From contig CAJMON010000018.1 of assembly GCA_905214955.1 (NCBI GenBank), positions 1 to 46,744 on the forward strand: a stretch of DNA of 46,744 nucleotides, read 5' to 3'. The notes beneath the pieces are model-generated. The model saw only the letters and a program-made list of their open reading frames with translations. It did not search any database and was not told the DNA's origin. This document shows positions 7,573 to 16,381 of the stretch, piece by piece. A program made the translations under genes and the position numbers. The stretch comes from an uncultured bacterium (GTDB taxonomy: Bacteria; Bacillota; Clostridia; Lachnospirales; Lachnospiraceae). Position 1 is the stretch's first letter. Every line of letters begins with the position of its first letter.

Positions 7573-8586
7573 ATGCAGAAACAGGTACGGGTGGTTGTGG
7601 ACGCCATGGGCGGTGACAACGCACCAGAAGAGATCGTAAAGGGCGCCGTGGAGGCAGCAGCGTCCAGAGAAGATATTCAGATCATTTTTACTGGACGGGA
7701 AGAAGTGATCAAACAGGAACTTGCCAAATACGAGTATCCTGCAGACAGAGTCTCCATTGTAAACGCCACTGAGGTGATCGAGACTGCAGAGCCTCCGGTG
7801 AATGCCATACGAAAGAAGAAAGATTCCTCGATTGTCGTGGGAATGAACCTGGTAAAGAAAAAAGAAGCCGATGCATTTGTATCTTCCGGAAGCACTGGCG
7901 CCGTTTTGGTAGGCGGCCAGGTGATTGTAGGAAGAATCAAGGGAGTGGAAAGACCGCCTTTGGCACCCCTGATTCCCACGAAGACAGGAGTGGCGCTTCT
8001 GGTGGACTGCGGAGCCAATGTGGATGCCAGACCCAGTCATCTGGTGCAGTTTGCAAAGATGGGTTCCATTTATATGGAAAATGTGGTTGGAGTGAAAAAT
8101 CCCAGAGTTGGGATTGTCAACATTGGTGCAGAAGAAGAAAAGGGAAACGCCCTTGTAAAAGAGACCTTCCCTCTTTTAAAAGCATGTAAAGACATCAACT
8201 TCATCGGCAGCGTCGAAGCCAGAGACATTCCGGCAGGTGTGTGCGATGTGATCGTGTGCGAGGCTTTTGTAGGAAACGTGATCCTGAAGCTTTACGAAGG
8301 AACAGGCAGCGTTTTCCTGAGTATGATCAAACAGGGCATGATGGGAAGCCTGCGCTCTAAGATCGGCGCACTTCTGGTAAAGCCGGCACTGAAAAAGACC
8401 ATGAAATCTTTCGATGCCAGCGAGTATGGCGGTGCACCTTTGCTGGGTTTAAACGGCCTGGTAGTAAAATCTCATGGCAGTTCAAAGGCTAAAGAGATCA
8501 GAAATTCTGTGATTCAGTGTGCGCAGTTTACTCAGGAAGGCATCACTGAAAAGATCCGGGAGCACATCCTGGAACAGGAAGAATAA
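7573..8586 (+). CDS. plsX: Phosphate acyltransferase PlsX
   Basis: PlsX makes acyl-phosphate from acyl-ACP and phosphate, the entry step of the PlsX/PlsY route to lysophosphatidic acid. It is a peripheral membrane enzyme. The protein is 337 aa and starts VRVVVDAMGGDNAPEEIVKGAVEA, the family hallmark. SSGSTGAVLVGG and LVDCGANVDARPSHL follow, then GLVVKSHGSSKAKEI near the end. AAGGAGGAG lies just upstream of ATG. The partner plsY is present at 41935 and gpsA at 42594, so the window holds three steps of glycerolipid synthesis. acpP follows after 22 bases. Confidence 0.97.
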   Translation: MQKQVRVVVDAMGGDNAPEEIVKGAVEAAASREDIQIIFTGREEVIKQELAKYEYPADRVSIVNATEVIETAEPPVNAIRKKKDSSIVVGMNLVKKKEADAFVSSGSTGAVLVGGQVIVGRIKGVERPPLAPLIPTKTGVALLVDCGANVDARPSHLVQFAKMGSIYMENVVGVKNPRVGIVNIGAEEEKGNALVKETFPLLKACKDINFIGSVEARDIPAGVCDVIVCEAFVGNVILKLYEGTGSVFLSMIKQGMMGSLRSKIGALLVKPALKKTMKSFDASEYGGAPLLGLNGLVVKSHGSSKAKEIRNSVIQCAQFTQEGITEKIREHILEQEE

Positions 8587-8608
8587 ATTTTAGAGAGGAT
8601 TGAAAGCT

Positions 8609-8848
8609 ATGGAATTTGAAAAATTACAGCAGATTATCGCGGAGGTTTTAAACGTAGACGCAGATGAAATCACAATGGATACTACCTTTGTAGACGACTT
8701 AGGAGCAGATTCTCTGGATGTATTCCAGATCATTATGGGCATCGAAGAAGAGTTCGACATCGAGATCCCCAATGAAGCTGCAGAAAAGATCGTATCCGTG
8801 GGAGATGCGGTAGAAGCGATCAAAAGCGCGCTGAACTGTTTTTTATAG
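8609..8848 (+). CDS. acpP: Acyl carrier protein
   Basis: A 79-aa acidic carrier of acyl chains. The 4'-phosphopantetheine attachment motif GADSLDVFQ is present (Ser at residue 38). The sequence runs from an N-terminal FEKLQQIIAEVLNV helix to a C-terminal helix IEEEFDIEIPNEAAEKI. The ATG at 8609 is chosen: AGAGAGG is well spaced from it, while the in-frame TTG at 8600 is too close. It lies between plsX and rnc, with no fabD/fabG between as in Bacillus. A hairpin follows at 8869. Confidence 0.95.
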   Translation: MEFEKLQQIIAEVLNVDADEITMDTTFVDDLGADSLDVFQIIMGIEEEFDIEIPNEAAEKIVSVGDAVEAIKSALNCFL

Positions 8849-8868
8849 AAGAATGTAAAACGTCTGAT

Positions 8869-8900
8869 GAAGGGTGTTGCATTGCAGCACCCTTCCTTTT
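8869..8900 (+). terminator. Strong hairpin between acpP and rnc (attenuating terminator candidate)
   Basis: GAAGGGTGTTGC (8869-8880) pairs with GCAGCACCCTTC (8884-8895) over 12 bp with one G-U pair and a 3-base loop. It is followed by C and only four T residues. The short U-tract suggests partial termination or 3'-end stabilisation that would give more acpP than rnc mRNA. Confidence 0.6.
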
Positions 8901-8938
8901 CAGGAAAGTAAGGAAAAAATTGCAGGAGGAGACAAAAC

Positions 8939-9646
8939 GTGTATAAGGATTTTTCACAACTGGAGGGAGCAGCAGGGTATTGCTTTGAAGACAAGACACT
9001 TCTAAAGCAGGCGATGACCCATAGTTCCTATGCGAATGAACACCGTGCCCAGCACATGAAGGACAATGAACGTCTGGAGTTTTTAGGAGATGCGGTATTG
9101 GAAGTCATCAGCAGTGAGTTTTTGTTTAAAGAATATCCGGAAATGCCGGAGGGAGATCTGACCAAGCTGCGTGCCAGCATTGTCTGTGAGCCCACGCTGG
9201 CCTTGTGTGCCAGAGACTTAAACCTTGGAGAATACCTACTTCTTGGGAAAGGTGAGGAGCGCACCGGAGGAAGAGGAAGAGATTCCATCGTGTCCGATGC
9301 CATGGAGGCCTTTATCGGAGCCATTTATCTGGATGGTGGTTTTGCTAATGCAAAAGAGTTCATAGACCGATTCATTATGAAGGACATTGAGCACAAGAAG
9401 CTCTTTTATGATAGCAAGACTATATTGCAGGAAATTGTCCAGAGAGACCACAAGGGAGAAGAAATCACGTATCAGCTCATCGGAGAAGAGGGGCCGGACC
9501 ACAACAAAAAATTTGTGGTGGATCTGCTGATCGGCGGCAAAGTGGAAGGACAGGGAAGCGGACGCACTAAAAAGGCCGCAGAACAGGAAGCTGCTTATCA
9601 CACCATCATTAAGTGGAAAGGGAAAACGGACGAAGCATGTACCTGA
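8939..9646 (+). CDS. rnc: Ribonuclease III
   Basis: RNase III cleaves double-stranded RNA in rRNA and mRNA processing. The 235-aa protein has the endonuclease domain first, with the signature block NERLEFLGDAVLE and the second acidic cluster around SDAMEAFIGAIYLDGG. A double-stranded RNA-binding domain follows (about residues 160-230, TILQEIVQRDHKGEEITYQ ... RTKKAAEQEAA). The start is GTG at 8939, set by an AGGAGG site with good spacing. Its stop overlaps the smc start by 10 bases, so the two are translationally coupled. Confidence 0.96.
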   Translation: MYKDFSQLEGAAGYCFEDKTLLKQAMTHSSYANEHRAQHMKDNERLEFLGDAVLEVISSEFLFKEYPEMPEGDLTKLRASIVCEPTLALCARDLNLGEYLLLGKGEERTGGRGRDSIVSDAMEAFIGAIYLDGGFANAKEFIDRFIMKDIEHKKLFYDSKTILQEIVQRDHKGEEITYQLIGEEGPDHNKKFVVDLLIGGKVEGQGSGRTKKAAEQEAAYHTIIKWKGKTDEACT

Positions 9647-12600
9647 AAAGTATAGAGGTTCAGGGCTTTAAATCCTTTGCAAATAAAATTCTGTTTGAGT
9701 TTCATCCGGGGATTACCGGAATTGTGGGGCCAAACGGCAGCGGCAAGAGCAATGTGGCAGACGCGGTCCGGTGGGTGCTTGGAGAACAGAGTGCCAGACA
9801 GCTGCGTGGAGCCAGTATGCAGGACGTGATCTTTTCCGGTACGGAAAACAGAAAGCCTTTGGGACTTGCATGGGTGGCCATCACCCTGGATAACAGTGAC
9901 CACAAGCTTCCGGTAGAATATGAAGAAGTCACGGTTACAAGGCGGGTTTACCGTTCCGGAGAAAGCGAATACCTGATCAACGGACGTGCCTGCCGATTAA
10001 AAGATGTCCATGAGCTTTTCTATGATACCGGTATCGGAAAAGAGGGCTATTCCATCATTGGCCAGGGACAGATCGACAAGATTTTAAGCGGCCGTCCAGA
10101 AGAGCGCCGGGAGCTTTTTGATGAAGCGGCAGGAATTGTAAAGTTTAAGCGCCGGAAGATGGCGGCACAGAAAAAGCTGGAAGACGAACATGCCAACCTG
10201 CTGCGTGTCAATGATATCCTGTCAGAGCTTTCCAGGCAGTTAGAACCTATGGAGGCTCAGGCAGAAAAGGCAAAGGTCTATCTGAAAAAACGGGAAGAGT
10301 TAAAAGAATACGATGTCAATCTGTTCCTTCTGGAGCTGGATGAATTCCAGAAAAAAGAACAGGATGCAGACAAAAAGCTGTCCGATGTCATGGCAGAGCT
10401 GGAGTCTTTAAAAAAAGCCTATGAGAGTGCCAAAACAGGATATGAACAGGCAGAACAGGAGATCCAGTCTCTTTCCAGACAGATGGAAGAAGAAAAAGAG
10501 GCTGCCGGGAAAAGTGAACTGAGGGGTCAGCAGTTAAAAGGCCAGATTCAGGTTTTCAACGAGCAGATCCATACGGCAGAAATGACCAAAGAGCATTTAA
10601 AGAGCCGGACAAAGATCATTGAACAGGAATTAAAAAACAGAGAAAAACAGGAAACAGGGACAAAGGCAGAACTGGAAACGCTTCATACGCAGCTGGAGCA
10701 GATTCAAAAGGAGTTTGAAGAGGCAGCCTTAGAAGGGGATGCCCTGACAGCTGCCATTTCCCACCTGGAAGGGGAAATCAGCGACGGAAAAAATCAGCTG
10801 ATCGGCCTGTTAAATGGCCGTTCTTCTACAAAAATGCGCCTGGAGCGTTATGATACCATGTTAGAGCAGGCCCAGATACGAAAAGCAGAATTAAGCCAGA
10901 AGATTCTGAAGCTGAAAAGTGAAGAAACGGAACAGGCAGAGGAAGCGAAAAAACGGCGTGAACTCTATGAAAGTATCAGCCAGGGTATTGAAACTCTTGG
11001 AAAAGAAGCGGCAGGCTATGAGGAGGAAGCAGAAAAGGTCCGTCAGGAGATGATTCTGCAAAACCAGCAGCTGGAAAATCAGCAGACAGCGTATCACAGA
11101 GAAGCTTCCAGGCTGGAATCTTTAAAAAACCTGACAGAACGCTACGATGGATATGGAAACAGCATCCGGAGAGTGATGGAGCAAAAATCTGCGCACCCTG
11201 GCATTCTAGGGGTTGTGGCAGACCTGATCAAAACAGAAAAAAAATATGAGACGGCTATTGAAACTGCTCTTGGAGGAAGCATCCAGAACATTGTCACAAA
11301 GGATGAAGAAACTGCCAAGAGTATGATTGAATTCTTAAAAAAGAACAAATATGGCCGTGCTACCTTCCTTCCCTTGACCAGCATGACTGCAAGAGGGGGA
11401 AGCCAGGAAGAAAAGGCTTTAAAGGAAAACGGTGTGGTAGGCATGGCGGACAGCCTGGTAAGTGCAGATGGAAAATATCAGACACTGGTGCGTTATCTTC
11501 TTGGAAGGACGCTGGTGGTGGACCACATTGACCATGCCATTGCCATTGCAAGAAAATACAGGTATTCCCTGCGTATTGTGACTCTGGAGGGAGAATCTTT
11601 AAGCCCTGGCGGCTCCATGACTGGAGGTGCTTTTAAAAATGCAGGAAACCTTCTGGGAAGACGCCGGGAAATCGAAAGTCTTGGAAGCGAAGTAGCAGCC
11701 CAAAAAGCAGCGCTGGAAGTACTTCAGAAAGCCCTGGAAGAAAAGCGGGTGGTAAGAGGAAAATTTCGGGACAAGATTGTGGCAGTCCAGGAAACCCTTC
11801 AGAAAGAGTACCTGCGCCAGAATACCGTCCGCATGGAAATTGCCCAGATGGAGGCGAAAGGTCAGGAAACTAGGTCCGGATATGCAGGGCTAAAAAGCGA
11901 GTCCGAAGAGATTGAGCAGCAGATGCTGGAAATCCGGGGAGAGAAAAAGAAGATCGAGGCAGAGCTTCGCTCCTCCCAGGAGGAAGAGGAACAGATCACC
12001 GCTTCCCTAAAAGTGTGGCAGGAAGATCTGGAAAAACAGAAAGAAGCATCCAAAATTCAGGCGCGGATTCAGGAAGAGATCCATGTAAAAGCTGCAGGGA
12101 TTGGCCAAAAAGAAGAATTTTTACGGCAGGAGCGAAAGCGGATTCAGGGAGAAATCCGGGAGTTCCAAAAAGAACGGGAGCAGGTAAAAGAACAGACTCT
12201 TTCCCAGGCGGAAGTGGTTCTTAAGAAAAAAGAAGCTATTAAGAACCTGGAAAAAGAGGCAGCCAAAGAAGAACGGCTGGCACACGCTGCCAGAGAGCAG
12301 ATGGAGAAATGGCGGGAGAAAAAAGAAACCCTGTCCGGACACTACAAAGCCCTGTATCAAAAACGGGAAGAGCTTTCCGAACAGAAAGGGCTTCTGGATA
12401 AGGAATGTTTCCGGCTGGAATCCCAGAAAGAAAAAGTCGAAGAGGCCAAAGAGGGCAGGATTCAGGAAATGTGGGAAACCTATGAACTGAGTGCCGGACA
12501 TGCAGCCGAGTTCCGAAAAGAAATATACCAGGATGCGGCCCTGCTTCGAAAATCCATTCAGGCTTTAAAAGAAGAGATTCGCAGCCTTGGAAATGTAAAC

Positions 12601-13197
12601 GTCAATGCCATAGAAGCATTCCAGGAACTTTCCAAACGCCATGGATTTCTGAAAACCCAGCAGGAAGACCTGGTGGAAGCAGAAGGGGCCCTGGAGAGAA
12701 TTATCGCAGAGCTGGATGAGGGAATGCGCAGCCAGTTTACGGAAAAATTTGCCCAGATCCAGGCGGAGTTTGACAAAGTATTCAAACAGCTTTTCGGCGG
12801 CGGTAAGGGAAGCCTGGACCTTGTGGAAGAGGAAGATCTTCTGGAAGCCGGCATCCGGATCATTGCCCAGCCTCCAGGAAAGAAGCTGCAGAACATGATG
12901 CAGCTTTCCGGAGGAGAAAAGGCACTGACGGCCATTGCCCTGCTGTTTGCCATCCAGAACTTAAAACCGTCGCCTTTCTGTCTGCTGGACGAAATCGAGG
13001 CGGCTCTGGATGAATCCAACGTTTCCAGGTATGCAAATTATCTTCATAAGTTGACAAAAAATACACAATTTATTATTATAACACATAGGCGGGGGACTAT
13101 GGCGGTTGCAGATCGTCTGTATGGCATTACTATGCAGGAAAAAGGGATCTCCGCGCTGGTATCTGTAAATCTGATCCAGGACGATCTTGATGAGTAG
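9637..13197 (+). CDS. smc: Chromosome segregation ATPase SMC
   Basis: SMC forms the condensin core with ScpA and ScpB, compacting and segregating the chromosome. The 1186-aa length is standard. The N-terminal head carries Walker A GPNGSGKS at residues 31-38. Two long coiled coils flank the hinge (about 510-665, GILGVVADLIKTEKKYETAI ... GESLSPGGSMTGG). The C-terminal head has the signature LSGGEKALTAIALLFAI and Walker B CLLDEIEAALDESNV. The frame is open back to a GTG at 9613, but ATG 9637 gives the conserved N-terminus MYLKSIEVQGFKSF. It overlaps rnc and is followed by ftsY. Confidence 0.97.
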   Translation: MYLKSIEVQGFKSFANKILFEFHPGITGIVGPNGSGKSNVADAVRWVLGEQSARQLRGASMQDVIFSGTENRKPLGLAWVAITLDNSDHKLPVEYEEVTVTRRVYRSGESEYLINGRACRLKDVHELFYDTGIGKEGYSIIGQGQIDKILSGRPEERRELFDEAAGIVKFKRRKMAAQKKLEDEHANLLRVNDILSELSRQLEPMEAQAEKAKVYLKKREELKEYDVNLFLLELDEFQKKEQDADKKLSDVMAELESLKKAYESAKTGYEQAEQEIQSLSRQMEEEKEAAGKSELRGQQLKGQIQVFNEQIHTAEMTKEHLKSRTKIIEQELKNREKQETGTKAELETLHTQLEQIQKEFEEAALEGDALTAAISHLEGEISDGKNQLIGLLNGRSSTKMRLERYDTMLEQAQIRKAELSQKILKLKSEETEQAEEAKKRRELYESISQGIETLGKEAAGYEEEAEKVRQEMILQNQQLENQQTAYHREASRLESLKNLTERYDGYGNSIRRVMEQKSAHPGILGVVADLIKTEKKYETAIETALGGSIQNIVTKDEETAKSMIEFLKKNKYGRATFLPLTSMTARGGSQEEKALKENGVVGMADSLVSADGKYQTLVRYLLGRTLVVDHIDHAIAIARKYRYSLRIVTLEGESLSPGGSMTGGAFKNAGNLLGRRREIESLGSEVAAQKAALEVLQKALEEKRVVRGKFRDKIVAVQETLQKEYLRQNTVRMEIAQMEAKGQETRSGYAGLKSESEEIEQQMLEIRGEKKKIEAELRSSQEEEEQITASLKVWQEDLEKQKEASKIQARIQEEIHVKAAGIGQKEEFLRQERKRIQGEIREFQKEREQVKEQTLSQAEVVLKKKEAIKNLEKEAAKEERLAHAAREQMEKWREKKETLSGHYKALYQKREELSEQKGLLDKECFRLESQKEKVEEAKEGRIQEMWETYELSAGHAAEFRKEIYQDAALLRKSIQALKEEIRSLGNVNVNAIEAFQELSKRHGFLKTQQEDLVEAEGALERIIAELDEGMRSQFTEKFAQIQAEFDKVFKQLFGGGKGSLDLVEEEDLLEAGIRIIAQPPGKKLQNMMQLSGGEKALTAIALLFAIQNLKPSPFCLLDEIEAALDESNVSRYANYLHKLTKNTQFIIITHRRGTMAVADRLYGITMQEKGISALVSVNLIQDDLDE

Positions 13198-13206
13198 GAG
13201 GCTGTG

Positions 13207-14145
13207 ATGGCAGAAAAAAAAGGGTTTTTTAAACGGCTGGTGGAGGGTCTGACAAAAACCAGAGACAGTATTGTGACGGGAATGGACTCCATATTTAAAA
13301 ACTTTTCCAGTATTGACGACGATTTCTATGAGGAAATTGAGGAAATCCTGGTTATGGGAGACCTGGGAATCAATGCAACGACGGCAATCATTGAGGATCT
13401 GAAACAGAAAGTAAAAGAACAGAAGATCAAGGAACCGTCTCAGTGCAAACAACTCCTCATCGACAGCATTAAGGCGCAGATGGATGTGGGCGAGACGGCA
13501 TATGAGTTTGAAAACCGGAAATCCGTGGTGCTGGTGATCGGTGTCAATGGCGTTGGCAAGACCACCAGCATTGGAAAACTGGCAGGCATGTTAAACGACC
13601 AGGGAAAAAAAGTGGTCCTTGCAGCAGCGGATACTTTCCGTGCAGCAGCAGGGGAGCAGCTTTCTGAGTGGGCAAAAAGAGCTGGCGTGGATATGATCGG
13701 CGGCCAGGAAGGCTCTGATCCGGCATCGGTTGTTTACGATGCCATTGCGGCAGCCAAGGCAAGACATGCGGACGTGCTTTTATGCGATACCGCAGGCCGT
13801 CTGCATAATAAGAAAAATCTGATGGCGGAGCTTGGCAAGATCAACCGGATTATTGACCGGGAATATCCGGAAGCATACCGGGAGACGCTGGTTGTCTTAG
13901 ACGGCACCACAGGCCAGAATGCACTGGCACAGGCCAGACAGTTTGCGGAAGTGGCAGACATTACCGGTATTATTCTGACTAAGCTGGACGGCACTGCAAA
14001 AGGCGGCATCGCCGTTGCCATCCATTCCGAACTTGGCATTCCGGTAAAGTACATTGGCGTTGGAGAGCGCATTGATGATCTCCAGAAATTTAACGCAGAT
14101 GATTTTGTAAATGCCCTGTTTGATGTGTCAGGGAAAAATGAATAA
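13207..14145 (+). CDS. ftsY: Signal recognition particle receptor FtsY
   Basis: FtsY is the membrane-associated SRP GTPase that docks Ffh-ribosome complexes at the translocon. At 312 aa it has a short N-terminal region, the four-helix N domain and the G domain: Walker A GVNGVGKT at 112-119, DTAGR at 194-198 and TKLDG at 258-262. It lacks the long acidic A domain of E. coli, as is usual in Firmicutes. AGGAGG overlaps the smc stop codon and lies five bases before ATG 13207, so that start is preferred over GTG 13204. Its partner ffh is at 26977. Confidence 0.97.
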   Translation: MAEKKGFFKRLVEGLTKTRDSIVTGMDSIFKNFSSIDDDFYEEIEEILVMGDLGINATTAIIEDLKQKVKEQKIKEPSQCKQLLIDSIKAQMDVGETAYEFENRKSVVLVIGVNGVGKTTSIGKLAGMLNDQGKKVVLAAADTFRAAAGEQLSEWAKRAGVDMIGGQEGSDPASVVYDAIAAAKARHADVLLCDTAGRLHNKKNLMAELGKINRIIDREYPEAYRETLVVLDGTTGQNALAQARQFAEVADITGIILTKLDGTAKGGIAVAIHSELGIPVKYIGVGERIDDLQKFNADDFVNALFDVSGKNE

Positions 14146-14196
14146 TCCGGACAGACAGGACAAAAAAGAAAAACATACAGAAAAGAGGACATTTTT

Positions 14197-15408
14197 ATGT
14201 TGACATTAGAGGCATTTGAACAGGCATCGGAGATTGTAAAACAGGTAACACAGGAAACCAAACTGATCTACAGCGCGTATTTCAGTGACCAGACTGGAAA
14301 CAAAGTCTATTTAAAACCGGAAAATATGCAGGTGACCGGCGCCTACAAGGTGCGCGGTGCTTATTATAAGATCAGCACCATGAGCTCTGAGGAGAGAGAA
14401 AAAGGACTGATTACAGCTTCCGCAGGAAATCATGCCCAGGGCGTTGCCTATGCAGCAAAGAAATTCGGCGTGCGTGCAGTTATCGTGATGCCAACAACCA
14501 CACCGCTGATCAAAGTAAACCGTACCAAGGGCTACGGCGCAGAAGTAGTGCTGTATGGAGATGTGTACGATGAGGCATGTGAGTATGCCATGAAGCTGGC
14601 AGAAGAGCAGGGACTGACGTTTGTACATCCCTTCAATGATCCGGCAGTTGCTACCGGCCAGGGAACCATTGCCATGGAAGTCTTCAAAGAGCTTCCGTTA
14701 GTAGACTACATTCTGGTTCCGGTTGGAGGAGGCGGACTGGCAACCGGAGTTTCCACCTTGGCCAAACTGTTAAATCCCAACATCAAAGTCATCGGCGTAG
14801 AGCCTGAAGGAGCCAATTGCCTGGAAGCTTCCCTGGAAGCAGGCAAGGTTGTGACACTGCCTAAAGTCAACACCATTGCAGACGGTACTGCAGTAAAGAC
14901 TCCTGGCGATATTATTTTCCCATATCTGCAGAAAAACCTGGATGAAGTCATCACCGTATCCGATGATGAGCTCATCGTTGCTTTCCTGGATATGGTAGAA
15001 AACCACAAGATGATCGTAGAGAACTCCGGTCTTCTGACGGTGGCAGCTTTAAAACACCTTCCGGTAAAGGGCAAAAAGGTTGTTTCCATCTTAAGCGGCG
15101 GAAACATGGATGTCATCACCATGTCTTCTGTAGTACGCCACGGACTGATCCAGAGAGACCGGATCTTTACCGTATCCGTTCTTCTGCCGGATAAGCCAGG
15201 CGAACTGGTGAGAGTGGCTTCTGTCATTGCAGAACAGCAGGGCAATGTCATCAAACTGGACCACAACCAGTTTGTCAGCGTCAACCGTAACGCAGCCGTA
15301 GAGCTGAAGATTACCCTGGAAGCATTTGGTACCGAACACAAAGAACGGATTGTGGAAGCACTGAAAAAAGAAGGATACAAACCCAAGCTGACACACGCAA
15401 ACCTGTAA
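14197..15408 (+). CDS. ilvA: Threonine ammonia-lyase with C-terminal ACT domain
   Basis: A PLP enzyme converting L-threonine to 2-oxobutanoate and ammonia. The 403-aa protein has the PLP lysine in GAYKVRGA (Lys51). It also carries SAGNHAQGVAYAAK, the phosphate-binding glycine loop VPVGGGGLATG, and SGGNMDV. A single C-terminal ACT domain (about 325-403, SVLLPDKPGELVRVASVIAE) would bind an amino-acid effector. The length and single ACT match the short clostridial form rather than E. coli IlvA (514 aa), so it could serve either isoleucine synthesis or threonine catabolism; no ilv genes are adjacent. It lies 51 bases after ftsY with AGAGGA before ATG and no terminator between. Confidence 0.9.
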   Translation: MLTLEAFEQASEIVKQVTQETKLIYSAYFSDQTGNKVYLKPENMQVTGAYKVRGAYYKISTMSSEEREKGLITASAGNHAQGVAYAAKKFGVRAVIVMPTTTPLIKVNRTKGYGAEVVLYGDVYDEACEYAMKLAEEQGLTFVHPFNDPAVATGQGTIAMEVFKELPLVDYILVPVGGGGLATGVSTLAKLLNPNIKVIGVEPEGANCLEASLEAGKVVTLPKVNTIADGTAVKTPGDIIFPYLQKNLDEVITVSDDELIVAFLDMVENHKMIVENSGLLTVAALKHLPVKGKKVVSILSGGNMDVITMSSVVRHGLIQRDRIFTVSVLLPDKPGELVRVASVIAEQQGNVIKLDHNQFVSVNRNAAVELKITLEAFGTEHKERIVEALKKEGYKPKLTHANL

Positions 15409-15430
15409 TAGGCAAAAGGAGGGACGCCAG

Positions 15431-16294
15431 ATGAAATGCATGGACTGTCTGGGAAATGTGACAGAGGATACCCGTGGAGAACACCGGATTCTGGAAAACC
15501 TGTACCGCACCCGAGCAGGCAGAGAGCTGTTAAAAATTCTGGTATCGCCGAAGGTTTCCACACTTGCCGGAAAATTCTGTGACAGCCGGTTCTCCAAGTG
15601 TCTTATTGGACCGGTCATTTTGAAGAACCGGGTAAACCTGTCTCTGTACAAAAAACACAGATACGTATCCTACAACGATTTCTTTACCAGGGAATTAAAA
15701 GAAGAAGAGCGTATCATTGATGCGGCATGGGATCATTTGGTTTCTCCCAGTGATGGATTTGTCCAGGCGTTTTCAATTGACGGGGACAGTGTCTTTATCA
15801 TCAAACAGGCCAGATACCGTCTGCCGGCTCTTTTCCACAGTGAAAGTCTGGCGAAGCGTTACCAGGGCGGAACCGCAGTGGTGATCCGCTTAGCTCCCGG
15901 AGACTACCACAGGTACTGTTATCCAGCGGACGGAGCAAAAAGCCGGAACTTCCATATCCCTGGCGTGTATCATATTCTGGATCCGAAGGTTGGAGGAAAG
16001 ATTCCGGTCTATCAGGAAAATACCAGAGAGTTTTCCATTTTAAAAACACAGCATTTCGGAAGAGTGCTCCAGATGGAAGTGGGAGCCCTGCTGATAGGGC
16101 GGATCAATAACTTTCACAGCATCAAACAGGTGCGCAAAGGAGAGGAAAAAGGCTGCTTTGACTTTGGCGGTTCCACCATTGTTCTTTTCCTGGAAAAAGG
16201 CGTGCCGGTATGCAGCCGTTTCCTTGAAAATACCAGAAAAGGAATGGAAACCAGAGTTAATATGGGAGAGTGGCTGGCTTCGCCCAAAGAATAA
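15431..16294 (+). CDS. psd: Phosphatidylserine decarboxylase (proenzyme)
   Basis: This membrane-bound enzyme decarboxylates phosphatidylserine to phosphatidylethanolamine. It is made as a proenzyme that self-cleaves to create a pyruvoyl group. The cleavage motif is visible as FGGSTI with Ser248, the GGST variant of the type II enzymes. Also visible are the SPSDG block and APGDYHRYCYPADG with its conserved histidines. The length of 287 aa fits. AGGAGG lies before ATG, 22 bases after ilvA. No phosphatidylserine synthase gene is in the window. An intrinsic terminator follows. Confidence 0.93.
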   Translation: MKCMDCLGNVTEDTRGEHRILENLYRTRAGRELLKILVSPKVSTLAGKFCDSRFSKCLIGPVILKNRVNLSLYKKHRYVSYNDFFTRELKEEERIIDAAWDHLVSPSDGFVQAFSIDGDSVFIIKQARYRLPALFHSESLAKRYQGGTAVVIRLAPGDYHRYCYPADGAKSRNFHIPGVYHILDPKVGGKIPVYQENTREFSILKTQHFGRVLQMEVGALLIGRINNFHSIKQVRKGEEKGCFDFGGSTIVLFLEKGVPVCSRFLENTRKGMETRVNMGEWLASPKE

Positions 16295-16314
16295 AAGAAA
16301 GAATCAGCGTAAGA

Positions 16315-16356
16315 GTCTGGGACTCCTGGAAATTGGCAGGGCTCCCAGACTTTTTT
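16315..16356 (+). terminator. Intrinsic terminator after psd
   Basis: GTCTGGGA (16315-16322) and TCCCAGAC (16343-16350) form an 8-bp stem with a 20-base loop, followed by six T residues. Its 3' half overlaps a candidate promoter at 16333-16361. Confidence 0.75.
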
Positions 16357-16361
16357 AAACT
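16333..16361 (+). promoter_or_regulatory. Candidate promoter for the M42 peptidase, overlapping the psd terminator
   Basis: TTGGCA (16333-16338), exact 17-base spacer, TAAACT (16356-16361). The spacer contains the right arm and T-tract of the terminator. Both hexamers are imperfect. Confidence 0.4.
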
Positions 16362-16381
16362 TAGAAAAGAAGGTGTGAAAA

